Shown here: piece by piece, positions 22,503 through 34,530 of the stretch
Numbering within the stretch: position 1 is the stretch's first letter
Layout of the letters: each line of letters opens with the position of its first letter
DNA from: Acholoe squamosa
Taxonomy: Eukaryota; Annelida; Polychaeta; Phyllodocida; Polynoidae
Length of the DNA stretch: 64,000 nt
Direction of reading: 5' to 3'
NCBI GenBank assembly: GCA_949317995.1
Contig: OX439038.1
Span: forward strand, 62,082,813 to 62,146,812
Notes under the pieces: model-generated
Seen by the model: only the letters and a program-made list of their open reading frames with translations
Told to the model about the DNA's origin: nothing
Database searches by the model: none
Translations under genes and position numbers: made by a program

Positions 22503-23540
22503 ATTAAGACAATGTATGCTGATTAAGTAAAATTCTGAATGTATGAAATAAGTAAAATAAGTACTTACCTGACAAGCTGGGTGTACCTGAGCCGTGCTGA
22601 TCCTATGATGCACCAACCCGGGAAGGTGTTGTTCCTGACTATTGATGTTTCTCTGGTGGAATGTGATCTGTGGTAGCTGATATGGAAGCCATGTGATGAA
22701 CTCTGTAAATAAGCTATACCGGTATACCAATCCTTTACGTTTGAACTCTGCTTAAGCACAGGATACGAGTGCTATAGCTTTTATGATGACTTTGGATTTG
22801 GTATCAGCATCCTGGACATTGATCAATACGGAAGAGCACAGGATACGAGTGCTGGATTACGAGTTCTACTTATTTACAAACTGACTACTGTGTATAAAAC
22901 TACTAGCAGTTCGAAGTGCTTGCTGATATTATTTCTGAACTCATACGTAGATGGACATCTGCCAATTGTTAAGACCAGATTAAGGTTGTCATACATTGAA
23001 CGTGTTCATGAGTTGGTTTTTTTTTATACATTGAGTAATAATTAGACCCTACAGGTGTTCAAGTAAATAATATAAAGTATTTATAGTACTCTAGTCTGTA
23101 CAGTAAATTATTTTGTTATAAAAAGAAAACAAGAAGGGGTCTGGAGGTAATATAGTTATCAGGTTCTTTATTCGTAACCATTCCGAGTACTTAGAAACCT
23201 TTCATGATTGTCAACACACTTAATATCAATGCTTATACAAATCTTTGAGGTTGTGGTGTAAAATAACCAGATATTTTTATGCTTACTATACGATATTATG
23301 TACATTAATGTGTTAAATGACATGATTTTATGTTGGTTCTATATGTGTATCTTTATACCTTAACTGGTGTGACACTTAAAATATAGTGATACAATTTCTA
23401 ATTGTGTACATCCTTTACAGATTAACCAGTTTATTAGCCAGACAACTCGTACACTACATATGTGTCCTAAATTGTATTTTATTGTGTTAATACTAAAACT
23501 TAGTTGCTACCCTATTGTGTAGCACCTTGTCATAGTCTTG
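22503..23540. other. gypsy element 3' untranslated region
   Basis: AT-rich, with no coherent frame. acaggatacgagtgct occurs twice (about 22,758 and 22,838), each next to similar context, suggesting a short internal duplication. Confidence 0.5.
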
Positions 23541-23550
23541 GTGGGGGTGG
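23538..23550 (+). other. polypurine-like tract before the 3' LTR
   Basis: TTGGTGGGGGTGG directly abuts the TGTAGGGG start of the 3' LTR, where plus-strand priming is expected. It contains T residues, so it is an imperfect tract. Confidence 0.5.
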
Positions 23551-23980
23551 TGTAGGGGCACGGTTTTATGATAGCGTTGAATAGGTATGAGTTGGTCAGT
23601 TCCCGAGTGGGGCAGACTCTTGGATCCGGGTCTGGTGCGCTGGACGAGCGGTGGCCGCACTGCTCTCCGGGCCTCCCAGCTTAGACTCAAGGGGTCGCCA
23701 CCCAACCCCTGTGGCTATATAAAGCTGGGTCAGTGACTGGCAGAGACAGAATCCTTAGGTACTCTGTGTACAAACAAGGAGTGCTTTCTCTCCTCTGGCT
23801 CTGAGAACTTATGTGGGTAGCTAACATTTTGATACGATTGATTTGGAACTCGGAAACCCTTAGTTGATCTGTAGTTAGGAATCCTGAATAAAACCTTTTT
23901 GCCTCTTGTGTAATCGGAGACTGTCGTTTGGTAATTCTTTCTGCATACAACATACTAACTCGGAATACCTGACCATTACA
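23551..23980 (+). repeat. 3' LTR of the gypsy element
   Basis: TGTAGGGGCACGG to GACCATTACA, 430 bp, aligned throughout with the 5' LTR. It contains about 16 extra bases (around 23,602-23,617, ttcccgagtggggcag). The TATATAAA and AATAAA motifs are conserved. Confidence 0.9.
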
Positions 23981-24646
23981 CATACATTGAGGACTATGAT
24001 CAATTATAGCAGCTTTTGAGTTACATTAATCAGCCTGCATATATATATAATGCTCATAATCTCAATCATGAGAGGGGCCTAGGTTCTAATACAGAATCAA
24101 TTGCAAACCAACCTGCTCATAGATGTGTTTATAACACAGCTGCTGGGCATCTATTCAAGAAACCAAGCACAAGTCATTCTTCATTTCTGCTGTAGGAATA
24201 TGTGGGCCAATGGGGGAAAACACACCTCCACCTTTAGATCTTCTCCTCGGGGATGCCATGTTATAAATAGCACATAGGGACACGACACTTATCTGCTTTA
24301 CTTTGCTTATCTTTATGTTGAATCTTAACCCTATCGTGCCCAGATTTAAGAAAGTGCGCTCTAACCCTCTATATATGTTCAAAAGGCTACCCAGGGTTCC
24401 CTAATTGTCAGAATAGGATCATTAAAAGAGTGCTGGACTCAGCACGAGACAGGCTTTCTAATGGTACCAAATACATTATGGTACTATAAAGTGGTATTTA
24501 ATGGTAAATCTCTATATGTAATTTAATGGTTTGAATGCAACACAAAGGTGCATGCTCTTGACATGTAGGAAAACATATTGATTGAAGAAAATCCACAAAA
24601 CCACACATAAATTGGTTTTGGTTGTAGCATTGATTATCCCTTACTT
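23981..24646. other. non-coding stretch
   Basis: No gene recognised. It is the flank of the gypsy insertion, beginning with the CATA target copy. Confidence 0.4.
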
Positions 24647-24792
24647 CAGTGGCGGATTTAGAGCGGGGGCGCCCCCCTTTTTCCCTGTTCTTAAGAGTTT
24701 ACCTAAATCTTTTTACCCTAGAATTTAGCCAAAATTAGGGTCTAAATGAGGGGTGCGCCCCCCTCCTTTTCAAAATCCTGGATCCGACCCTG
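24647..24792. mobile_element. short MITE with CAGTGGCGGATNNAG ends
   Basis: cagtggcggatttag at the left and ctggatccgaccctg at the right are imperfect inverted ends. The inside is mirror-like (gggggcgcccccct ... aggggtgcgcccccct). Ends of this kind are common on hAT-type MITEs. Single ends of the same type appear near 35,205 (cctggatctgccagtg) and 38,994 (cctaaatccgccactg). Confidence 0.6.
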
Positions 24793-27110
24793 TACTTTCA
24801 TGAGAATATTCTCATTTTGAATGTCGGGGTAGCATGTTTACATGCTACAAATATCCTTTGTTGATAAAAATGATAAACCTCTGTCATCCTATCAAAATCA
24901 GACCCTGCTACCCTCCTAGACCCTTATACCTTCATGTCCATAAGTGAATTGTTCTGACATATCTTTCATATTACATTTTTCAATAGCTACTTCAACCCCA
25001 CTACCCCTCCCTTTTAATGTCCCTTTTAAATCATCATTGAGTAGTTATCATTTTCAATCTGATACATGAATAGGACCACACCCTATAAATAATGTTGAAA
25101 AAATCAGTTTTCTCAAAATATTTCTAGGCACCAAAGGGTTAAACATCAAAAACTTAATGATCCCTGGTTGACGTCAAAAGACTGTCAAGTTTCCTTCATT
25201 ACTTCTGGATGTTAGGGGGGGGTTTCTAGACCGTGACCCAAATTCTTTGCTTATACACCGTATGCTCTTTCGCTTTCTCTCTCTCTTTAGTTTTATGTAA
25301 ACACGATGTATGAACATGAAGATAACAGGTGATGTAAGTACTTTCTTTCTCGATATTAGACATGACACACCACTTGTCCACTTATTTTTGGACATCTTAA
25401 TTATACACCATATTCTGTTTCACTTTCTCTCTCTCTAGTTATATGTAAACATGATGTATAGAATGGTCAAGTATTCTTAAAGTAATCAAATTATTGCTAA
25501 CCTAGAGTTGACCATTACACAATGGCTACGCACAAGAAACTGCAGACCTCAGACATGCTCTTCGTTGCTGTCCACTCTCTCCCTACCTCCACCTTGGATG
25601 GATAAGTGACCTCACTCTCTAACTGTGTGCCCAAGGAACATCACGCTTCACAATTAGATGGTTTCACCTTTAGCCCTGCTGCAATTAGTTGATATAGGAC
25701 CTAAGCCCATGGACCTAGCCATGCCAGGCAGATAAATCAAAAGAATGCCTGTTGCTAGCCAAATAATGACCATAGCATCAGGGGAATAACAGAAATATAT
25801 TTCCCAGACTTGAGTTCGTGGGAGTAGTAGGAGGGCAGCAGAAGCTGCCTCAGAAGTGATTTAATGCAGGGTCATTACTAATGGCTACACCTTGCTTTTC
25901 CATGTTTTTGCATATCTTAGGATTCAGATAAGTGCTGTTATACTAATGAAATCGTGTCCATATAATATGAAACTTGCACTTTTTGAAACCCAATTATAGT
26001 GATGAGAGATGTGGTTGGACAGGGATTTTTCCTTGACATGCATATATTAGGTTATATAGGCATGGCAGTCCAATGGATGCACAGCTCCTCTAATAGGTCT
26101 GTTGTGCAATTATTTTGGTAGCCATGAATATATGATTTAATATTGCAGGGCAGTGGTATCTTTTGACACCTTGTTATAACAGGAATAAGGCCACTTCGAA
26201 GGGCTGCAAGAACAAAACAAGAATGTATAAAAGAAACCTATGAAACATGTACAGTCGAGTGACAAATGGAGAGAAAACATGCAGTACGTACCCTGAAACA
26301 ATATTAACTACACAGTAGAATGATAGGGTGCCATTAATACCAACGACTGAGCAGATCTATTGTTATTACTGGCACCCCCTATCAAATCGACCATTTTTGA
26401 CATTAATTTCAAATTGACTGTTTGGGGAGGCAAATGACATTCTTAGGTATAGGAAATATCCCTGGTTGTTCTGAGATTCAATTTGAATGGCGTAAACATT
26501 GGCATCAAGTTGAGCACAAACTTAGCAAAAGCCATAAAACCCCTTTCCTGCTGGTTGGTGAATCAGTAACTGCAAAATCAATGGGAAATATCATGACCTA
26601 CAAACCTGATATTCTCACTTTTCTGCACATAGGCTGGGAGAGAAAGGTCTAAAGAATGGGCTTGAAGTAAAAAAAATATCTAAAAACTCATTGCATAAAT
26701 CAGCTGCACAATGCTAGGGTGCCAGTAAAACCCCCCATGCCAGTAATACCCACGACTGTAACCTTAATACACCAGATCTCTTTGTTCAAGACATTTGACT
26801 AATTCATTTTGACCTTGCCTAGAGCTACACCCATTCAGATCCATCATTCGCTTTTTCTTGTAGCCATTTTCAAAAATCACATTTTACATAAAATCCCCAT
26901 AGATGCTGGCATCATTTGCATTTGTTATTTTTTATCAAATTCTTCAGTTAACACACGGTGTTTCCTTGATGGCAAGTCCAGGTTGTCTGGATACCTGATT
27001 GGCATCTAGAGTGTAATGTTAAAAATACCCCCTTTGCCACACAAAACCATACAAACAACTTTATGTCTAGCCCTACAAAGTGTTGAAATCATATTGAGGT
27101 TTTCTGCCAC
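24793..27110. other. non-coding stretch with a duplicated 60-bp segment
   Basis: No coherent gene. A block ttatacaccgtatgctcttt...ctctct...tatgtaaacacgatgtat at 25,251-25,311 is repeated with changes at 25,401-25,460. Two related blocks with agggtgcca(t/g)taa and accaacgactg/acccacgactg lie near 26,328-26,350 and 26,716-26,760. Confidence 0.5.
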
Positions 27111-27117
27111 AATATGT

Positions 27118-27500
27118 CCACAGAATGTGTTACTTTTGTGGATACTTTGCAATCAATTTAGGTTGATAGATTGTGGAAAATTTGTACTTCGTGGACATCT
27201 TGCTCAAGTTGAATGTGGACAGTGTGGTTTTTGTGCATGCTCTGTGGTAAAATCTTGTGGACTAATAGTGTTTTTGGACATATTGTGACAAAGGTATGTG
27301 GACAAACCATGTTTTGTGGATACTTTGTGATATAGATTGTGGACAGAATGTATTTTGTGGTTACCATGATGTTGTTGTTTATGGACAACATTTATTTTTG
27401 TAAACACTCTGTAAAAATAGTTTGTGGACAATACATTTTTTATGGACACCTTACACTGGGCCTTTGTGGACAAAATGTGAAAAAATGTGATGTGGACAAT
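27118..27500. repeat. GTGGACA-type array, inverted relative to 9.4-9.9 kb
   Basis: tgtggacaa/tttgtggatacttt units recur across the interval. The minus-strand peptides match those of the 9.4-9.9 kb array closely (both end in a PQDFTTE...KxHCPHST run), so the two are copies of one family. A third, short piece at 28,108-28,176 duplicates 27,125-27,190. Confidence 0.7.
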
Positions 27501-27796
27501 ATGTGTCATGTGGCTAAAGTGAAGCACAACAGGGGGGCTTCCGCTACTCGAAACCAATATTCTGTCAGTAGCTAGTCCAAGTCACACACCACTTAAGCAT
27601 TTGATACTCGAGGACACCAGCAGCAGATTTAGCCAGGGATGCAAGGCTTAGACATTTTGCAAAACTAGAGGCCAAATTTGTGCATTATGATGGTTTTTGA
27701 AAATGACTGACATACTCAGTTTAAAAGTTTACCCATATGGATATAAAATCTATCTCTAGAAAATATCTCCGGAGAAGAAAGGTGATCTCTGGTAAG

Positions 27797-27923
27797 GGGT
27801 GCATCCAGATGCCGACGGATGGGCCATCCGTCGGTTTCATCCTTCGATTTTATCATTGTTTTCTATGGAGCAAAACACGGATGAAGGGAGGCGGATGGTC
27901 CATCCGTCGCAGTGGACGCAGCC
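27797..27923. mobile_element. tiny foldback element with ACGGATGG/CCATCCGT hairpins
   Basis: The outer ends ggggtgcatccagatg and cagtggacgcagccc are imperfect inverted repeats. Inside, gacggatgggccatccgtc and gcggatggtccatccgtcg are near-perfect hairpins. This is the size and layout of a very short MITE. Confidence 0.55.
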
Positions 27924-28107
27924 CTTTAGTAGATATATCCACTGCTTAGAAAATCAAAGATATATATCTAACCTCCCTCCCCCCAATTATTTTGTTATGA
28001 CCTGATGATAAAATGTATGAAAATCCCAAACAATATCCCTAAGGTTAGACCATTGCGGTAGTGAGGTAGGGAAAAAAGTCAGGGAAACTTTGTTACCATG
28101 CATTGTG

Positions 28108-28176
28108 GATAAAATATGTTTTGTGGATACTTTGTAATCAATTTGGGTTGATAGATTGTGGACAATTTGTACTTCA
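28108..28176. repeat. short GTGGATA-family repeat copy
   Basis: ttgtggatactttgtaatca and ttgatagattgtggacaatt closely match 27,130-27,190. This is a partial, direct duplication of the neighbouring array. Confidence 0.6.
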
Positions 28177-29814
28177 GTCAGTCTTCAGTCAGTCCTCAAA
28201 GTGTTGTCTATCTAAAGGAACAAATGGGCATCAGCTTGCAAAGCAGATGATCCAAGATAGTTTGGCTTGGTCCCCCTTGGCCGCAACCCCAATAAAAATT
28301 TGATTCATATCCAGTGCTGTCGAAATCTTTTTCTCAACACAGGCCAAAGTAGACTGTGTCTTGGCAATTTTACACGGGCCATTTTTCTCTTTATTGTTAG
28401 TGCAATAGAGAATAAGAATTGGATGGGGGGCTGGGGGCATATTCCCTAAGGAAATCTTTTAATATCCAGAAGCCAACTGGTGCCGCCTGGTGTATTTTCA
28501 GGATAGCTAAAACCCTCGGATGAAAATTTTGCAAAGACACCACCTATATATCAATCTTATTGGATTTGGACAAATCACATGACTGACCATGGAAGGTCTT
28601 GGAATAAATAAAAAAAGAAATGAGGAGACTTCAAGTGCTGTAAACCCCCATGTATAAACTGCAGCTTATAGACCATTTCAGATGCCTTCTGTGCCTTATA
28701 GTCTTCCTGAACTCAGGATGCGGCTTATATGAGGAGTTTTACTCATATAGACTAGCGTAAGGAATGAAGACCATTTCGGACCCATTGTGTGGCTTATAGC
28801 ATTCTTCCAAAGCTGGGGTGCCACTTATATGTGGGTTTGGCTTATAAGTGGGGTTTTATGATATGACTGGATGGTGTGGGGGGCACATACTCCACCTGAG
28901 CCAAAGGTACAATACATTTTTGTCCCCATTCCTTTGAAAATGTTTTGAAATTTAAAAAAGAAGGTACATCCTGATGCATTTATATAAATAGGCCTATATT
29001 TTTACCCTTACACTAGTGGCTTCGCCACTAGATAGTGGGGCAATGGCCAATAGACATATTCTGCCTACAGATCATAGCAAATTCTGCTGAGGGGACTACT
29101 GATCACTGCAAATTCTGCCTACTCACCACTCGAGCCCCCTGGTGTCTTACAGTAGAAGCAGCACTTAACTTAGCAACGCTGTGTTTCATAGCAACATCAA
29201 ACACTTTAGCACTCTCCCAGCAGATTCTCTCAGAGGTTTGTTTTTAGTGAATTACTAATTTTTAGTGAAGTACTCATCAGATCTTTAGGCCCTACATATG
29301 GGATATCAAATTAAAGGGAATTCTAAGGGGACACAAGATCTACAATCGGTGAACAGTTTACTTTATAAATGATCCTGATTTCTTTGAATCATGATCCAAG
29401 ATGGCGGAAATTACAGCTTGACTGCTGATTTTTGAGGCTATAAAATGTTTTACAAAACTCTGAATTAGAGAAAAAAACTAAATAGTAAAACATTATAACC
29501 AGTCAGGTTTGTAAACATTTCTAAGTGATGAATACATTTTTGCTGAAATTCCTGTACACCAGGTCGAGTTAGCTGGCTCTTTCCTAATTGCTTCACAGCC
29601 TGAACATTTTGCTTCATCTGGTACCCCAAGGGTACTGTAGGCTGAAGCAGTCATATATTGCACATTTCTAACCAGCAACCTAGGAAGGCATTTTTATATA
29701 TAGTGTAATTATATAAAGTGTAATAAGCAATATCTTGAGAAGTTGTACCCACCACTTTATAAAATGCGGGTTTTTGCAGCAAGTCACGACAATTCGCACA
29801 TCATAGAGAAGGGT
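28177..29814. other. non-coding stretch with a cttata-rich block
   Basis: 28,620-28,860 repeats variants of gc(a/g)gcttatag and gaggagttttactcat, a low-order repeat. No gene is supported elsewhere in the interval. Confidence 0.4.
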
Positions 29815-29947
29815 CTAAAAAATTTACGCCACCCCCTCAAGTAGAATTAAAATATTTTTCGCCACCCCCTCAGGAGGGGTCCAAATATTCTATGCCACCC
29901 CCCCCCCTAACTCACCAACTCCCCTTTGTTAAAAAATGAACACTCCC
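29815..29947. mobile_element. inverted fragment of the GGGAGTG foldback family
   Basis: gccaccccctcaggaggggt blocks end in ttgttaaaaaatgaacactc, the reverse complement of the terminus at 9,123 and of both ends of 57,746-58,063. Confidence 0.6.
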
Positions 29948-30069
29948 TTAATTGATATAACTAAGGATTAGTGCAGTGTGCGTCTTAGACTTGCTCAAGT
30001 CTATCAATTTTAATGGAAGAGAATTGAAATAAAAATTGAAATGAATTAAAGTTTTTAACAGAAAAATTA

Positions 30070-30290
30070 AGAAGACCTCTAGTGAACCTGAGCCCAGCAG
30101 CCAGAGGAGGAGAGGCATGGGGGGTATAGTGGCATTGGGAGGAGAGCTCAGGGACTGCAGCCAGTCTATGTGCTATATCGAGGTCTTATGTTGTGTAGAG
30201 GTCAGCGGAAAACGTCTTTGGAGAAACCGGGACTCAAACCCAGGACTCTCCAACTTTGAAGCTGAAGCTCTACCCCTGAGCTACTTCCCC
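30070..30290 (-). mobile_element. tRNA-derived SINE (tRNA-like head plus body)
   Basis: On the minus strand 30,290-30,220 folds like a tRNA. It has a 7-bp acceptor stem with two G-U pairs, a 4-bp D stem, and a T arm CTGGG-TTTGAGT-CCCGG. The A box TAGCTCAGGGG and B box GGTTTGAGTCC are near consensus. The anticodon loop has only 6 bases, so it is not a working tRNA. An unrelated body of about 150 bp continues to about 30,070 and becomes AT-rich. Internal pol III promoter boxes plus a tRNA-unrelated body define a SINE. Copy number elsewhere was not checked. Confidence 0.6.
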
Positions 30291-30376
30291 TGGCCTGACG
30301 TTCTCTACCTTCCACCTACACCTGGATCGGTATGACACACACTAGGGGAGCAGTGAAGACCAGGCAACCGGCTCCT

Positions 30377-30500
30377 GAGAGTCGGTCTACCGGGTAGAGG
30401 GATTTCTGGTCCCCTACAGTTGCATAACAAAAATGCTAGAGAGTCAGTCTACCGGGTAGAGGGATTTCCAGTCCCCTACAGTTGCAGAACAAAAATGCTA
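30377..30500. repeat. 62-bp tandem duplication
   Basis: Two copies (30,377-30,438 and 30,439-30,500) starting gagagtc(g/a)gtctaccggg, with three or four differences. Confidence 0.9.
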
Positions 30501-32108
30501 AATACCGTAAATCCTCGCATATAGGACGCCCCTCGCATATAGGATACACCCTGAGTTAAGCTTATGTCCAAAGGACACCCATAGGGTCAAATTTTGGGGA
30601 TTTTAGTTCTGTTCAATAGTGGAAAATCCTCGCCTATAGGACACGGCAAAACTACAATTTACAAAAATTTTAACATTTTTATGTGTTTCTTGTCAAATTG
30701 ATGTCAGGGGAGGGTTGGTATATGGTTCACACCCCCATGGATAAATAATGACCATTCTCTAATGTTCATGTATCCACTTGCAAACACCCCCCCCCACCCA
30801 TCCTGACCACTACCCTATAGCAGATACGATCTGGTTCCAGGTGTGCCATGAGTTGTAATTATACTTTATAGCATTACCTTCAACTTGGAGCGCACCTTAT
30901 ACATATTTACCCAGCTAGCAAGGAGACGTTGGGCCAATGTTGGCAATGATAGGCACCGTCGTGGGCAATATCACAATGTTGGTCCAACGTTGGTAGTCTG
31001 ACCTTGTCCTACCAACGTTGGCAGATTAATGCAGGGCTATGGCATCCACCTCTCTAGAGGCATCCACCCCTACAGAGAACTCTGCTTTATGGCTTCAGAT
31101 GGGCTTCAGATGCTGGAAGCATTCTATTTTTATGCACGTATAATGCTTGAATTTAGCATTTTTTAAGGTGTGGAAAGTTTTATTGCCAAGTCACAAATTA
31201 TACATGAGTGATAAAATCTGACAATAGAGGTGATATCCTTAGGTTCACAAGGTTCTCAGTTTTCAACACATAGGTAAGGATATTAATGATTCATGTAAGA
31301 TGATGAAGGATGAGAAAACAGTAAATATAAGGGTAACAGAAAAACAATATATACAAAAGGAAAGAAAAATGTACAAGAAGAAATTGATCCATGTTAAGAA
31401 AAATACCATGAAAGCAGATTCGTAATCTGCACACTTGAAATTCACAATCACAAATTTAAAAATTCGGCTTGATAAAGAGACAAGGGGAAGATTTTGAGAT
31501 TCAGAAAAAAAACTCACAAAATACTGAAACTAACATTAATATATCCATGCATGCATAGAGTGCGCCAAATAGATTGAGATTTTGCCAGGGCACTTTCACA
31601 ACTGGGGTGATACTAGATATGCAGAAAGTGGAAAATCTATATGTTTCAGCTCATGGCCGGCTTTAAAATTCAGCAAACGTTGCATAAATTCTTTTAAAAT
31701 CAAGTCCCCTACAAATCCCATATTACAATTTTTTGGGCCTTACCCCCCCCCCCCCATGTCAAATTGCTTCAACACCCCTGCTAGTAAACAGTACTTACAA
31801 AGGCACCCGTACACTTCCACAAAATCATAGATGTGTTAATGGGGAAGGGGGATTGAATCTATATAATACCTACATTGGGCAAGATCTTCACTTGAAGAAT
31901 TCAACAGTTATTTATATACAGTTGCACCTATTAGGCCATCATATCTAATTTCTGTTGGAATTTTGAAGGACAGTAAATTAGGCAGAGCATAGAAACATGG
32001 GGGAAGAGCATGTTATTAGCTTGCAGATGTGATATGTAGGCCTAAAATTCGCCGACAGACACCTAGTGGTTTGGGGTCTTAACTCTTTGAATTAACCATA
32101 TCGCAGTA
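30501..32108. other. non-coding stretch with small repeats
   Basis: 30,510-30,660 contains several cctcgc(a/c)tataggac units. At 30,960-31,025 ccaacgttggtag and ctaccaacgttgg form a 13-bp-arm hairpin. No gene is supported. Confidence 0.45.
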
Positions 32109-32197
32109 TTGACCACTTGTGTATTACACACAAAAAAGAGACTGCTGCAGGTGAGGCACGGCTTAGGCAAAACTACCTTTACCCATAGGAACAAGAC
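32109..32197. repeat. 89-bp repeat, inverted partner at 40,375-40,465
   Basis: From ttgaccacttgtgtattaca to tacccataggaacaaga, the reverse complement of 40,375-40,465 is almost identical; I saw only about two or three mismatches. Confidence 0.85.
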
Positions 32198-32389
32198 CCT
32201 CTGATATCTACCCCATAGTGCACAGCGAAGGTAAGGTAGTGGGCTGCATGAGTCAGTCTGTTCTTATGTGATTCTTTTGAGCCATGTATGAAGAAAGGGC
32301 TTGGGCCCCAAGGGGTATGGCTGAAATCAGATTGAAATACATGGTTATATATTAGTGAAGAATGGGTGAAGGAGTGAGGTCTTCCTCTT

Positions 32390-32645
32390 GCAGAAACCCC
32401 TTCTGGCTATCTCCTGGTCCGCATATAGCTCATGGTAGTGGCTGAGGGCATCTGCCAGAGAGATATCGAGGCCCTTTTTGTGTCTGATGATGAAGTCAAG
32501 GTCTCCTACTGCAGCCTCCAGCCAGAGCTGTCTGGAGCATGCAGCCAGTGCTGGGTCCTTAGTTCTTCCTGACTGGAGTGACTGGGCTGAGGAGAGGTTG
32601 TCAATGTAGATGACAACAGCTAGGCCGGTTGTTGACTTAGGCTTG
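32390..32645 (-). pseudogene. RNase H fragment of a DIRS-like retroelement
   Basis: The minus strand reads GLAVVIYIDNLSSAQSLQSG, RTKDPALAACSRQLWLEAAV, FIIRHKKGLDISLADALSHY. The spacing Asp...LWLEA...RH.KG...LADALS(R/H) is that of RNase H in DIRS-like tyrosine-recombinase retroelements and their relatives. The RT that should precede it (higher coordinates on this strand) is not seen between 32,645 and 33,300, so the element is internally deleted. Confidence 0.6.
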
Positions 32646-33379
32646 AGAGTGCGGTATAGTAGTGAATGACAGTGTTCCCAGAGGCGAGGGGACTGGGACT
32701 CTAGCTAAGGGAACTGGGACTCTAGCTGAGAGGGGGTTGGGGAGTGAAGTAGCCCTGACTGTATTATACAAGGTAGCATATCCCGGGAAGGCCAGCCACT
32801 GTGTTGAGTCCAGAGTGGGCCAGAAGTTATGCCTCTTGTAGTGAAGTGGTTGTTTCAAGTACCTCAGTGGTTGTACCTATTTGGTCATTTATGTAACATG
32901 TAAGGTATCTGTAGACTGGAGATCAGGGGGAACAGCTGGGAGATGGGAGTATGGCTCACAAGCAGGGTGTGAGACCATAAGTACCATTCTGGGGGTGAAA
33001 CTCCTTGGCATGTACTGACAATGTTGATGTGGAAGAGCTAACTGAGGGGACCCAGGTTGTGGTTGGGTGGGCCTCAGTAGTGAGTTGAGTGTTAATTGTA
33101 CCGGTAGCAGTGTTAAAGGAATATGGGGTGCCTGAGGCAGAGGCCACTTTCCTTGTGTCTATACTACTCACTACCGGTTCACCCAAAGCAGGAGGAACCT
33201 TTGATATACTACTGACATGACATGAGTGAGCCCCTGGTGAAAAAAAGGCACTTTGGAAGTTTGTATACTACTACCCTCAAATTTTTTGACAGGATGGCAA
33301 GGGATAGCAGGAATTGATATTGGAGACACTACTAAGGGTAGAGACATAAGTGCCTGAGACAGGAGGCACTTTTTGAGTC

Positions 33380-34530
33380 TGGGCACTATTACCTTTAGTT
33401 TTCTGGTCCAAACCGGCCTGGTTATGAAAGGAGATATAGGCGTTGGCTTGCTGAGAGGCTACCCTACCTCTGTTTCTGCATGCAGCTTTTGGGTGAAAGT
33501 TTACAGCATTGTAGTGCTTACGGCAAAACTTAAAGGGATGCCCTTGTTGAACTGTACCTTCCAGGTGGCTTGCAGCCCGCTACTGTGTTGTAAGCAGGAC
33601 AGAAGATGTCTGTCCTATTAGCAGCAGTGCAGATATGCTTGGGGTCTTTATCCTGCTTATCACTTGACCTGTCCTGCGACTTAGATTTCTTGTCAGATTC
33701 AGAATTTTTTTTCCTCATATAGCCTACCAGAGGCAAAGCGAGAGCCTCCTTGGCGGAGATCATGTATTTCACTATCTGAGAACCAGGAGATACGCCGAAT
33801 AGCTATAGCTGTGAAGACTCATTCTGACCAGTGCCTGACTTTAGGCCAGTCAAACTTGGCAGCATCTTCAATGACTTGATAAAAGTGAGCTATTATTTTA
33901 GGCTTTACTTCAGCAGGGGTCAAGATAGGGAGGGCCGATGGCGGGTTGACTTGATTGAGGGGGGTTATGACCTCATTTTGAAGGGAGACCACTGCAGGCT
34001 GAGGCTATGGTTGAGTAGCAGTGGCAGGGAGGTAAGAGGCCACTCCCAGCTGAGAGGCTGACGACAGGGTCGATGTAGGCTGAGGCTGAGGCTGTAAGCT
34101 TACCGCAGGCTGAGTTAGGAGGCTATGAACTTGACTCACCAAGCCAGGCTGTGCTGGAAGCACCTGGCTATGAGACTGATTCACAGAACCTACCTGAGGC
34201 TGGTAGAGCGATGGCTGGGCGACACTGTCAGTCTGAGACGCAGGCAGGCCTGCCAATATTATTGACACCTACCCGGGGGCCTTCAGGGGTGACTGGTGAG
34301 GCTTAGGCACCGGGGTAGCATCCACCTGGATGACTGATGGATCTGTGACAGGTGATTTTGTTGTGTCTGGTACCAGTACTCTGAGTTTATCAAGTAGTAG
34401 ATCCTGACCTGACTTCAGAGTGCCGAGGTGGTTTTTAATGTCAGTCACTCTCGTGGCAAGAGCCAACACCGGGTTGACAGTGCCAGAGTCGCCAGGGTTG
34501 GATCTGCTGCAGTTTTCTTGGCTCATCCAT
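33380..34530 (-). pseudogene. gag-like region of the DIRS-like retroelement
   Basis: Minus frames from 34,526: a short coiled start (LATRVTDIKNHLGTLKSGQD), then after an in-frame TAG at 34,271-34,269 a Gln/Pro-rich segment. Around 33,870-33,760 it reads VIEDAAKFDWPKVRHWSE and VFTAIAIRRISWF, a pattern I associate with DIRS-type gag. Next comes a Lys/Asp/Ser-rich stretch and a Cys/His cluster FCPAYNTVAGC...CRKHYNAVNFHPKAAC. Frameshifts near 34,000, 33,760 and 33,540 show decay. Together with the RNase H piece it defines a minus-strand element. Confidence 0.5.

Larger units (their letters stand above)
11359..23980 (+). mobile_element. Ty3/gypsy LTR retrotransposon, 12.6 kb, defective and nested
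   Basis: Two related LTRs (11,359-11,772 and 23,551-23,980) bracket gag-like, protease, RT-connection/RNase H and integrase-N sequences in the order PR-RT-RH-INT that defines Ty3/gypsy. Flanks share CATA directly outside the LTR ends, a 4-bp target duplication (5 bp if the end A is counted). A primer-binding-like TGG follows the 5' LTR and a G-rich tract precedes the 3' LTR. The LTRs differ at many positions plus an indel of about 16 bp, so the insertion is not recent. The element lacks the RT palm and the integrase core, carries extra ORFs after integrase, and contains a LINE and an inverted-end insert. Confidence 0.9.

Noticed and set aside
27158-27575. Open frames with CGQ or LST repeats
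   Set aside because: Same repeat family as at 9.4 kb, in inverse orientation.
30220-30290. Functional tRNA gene
   Set aside because: The anticodon loop is six bases and the anticodon stem weak; a SINE head or pseudogene is more likely.
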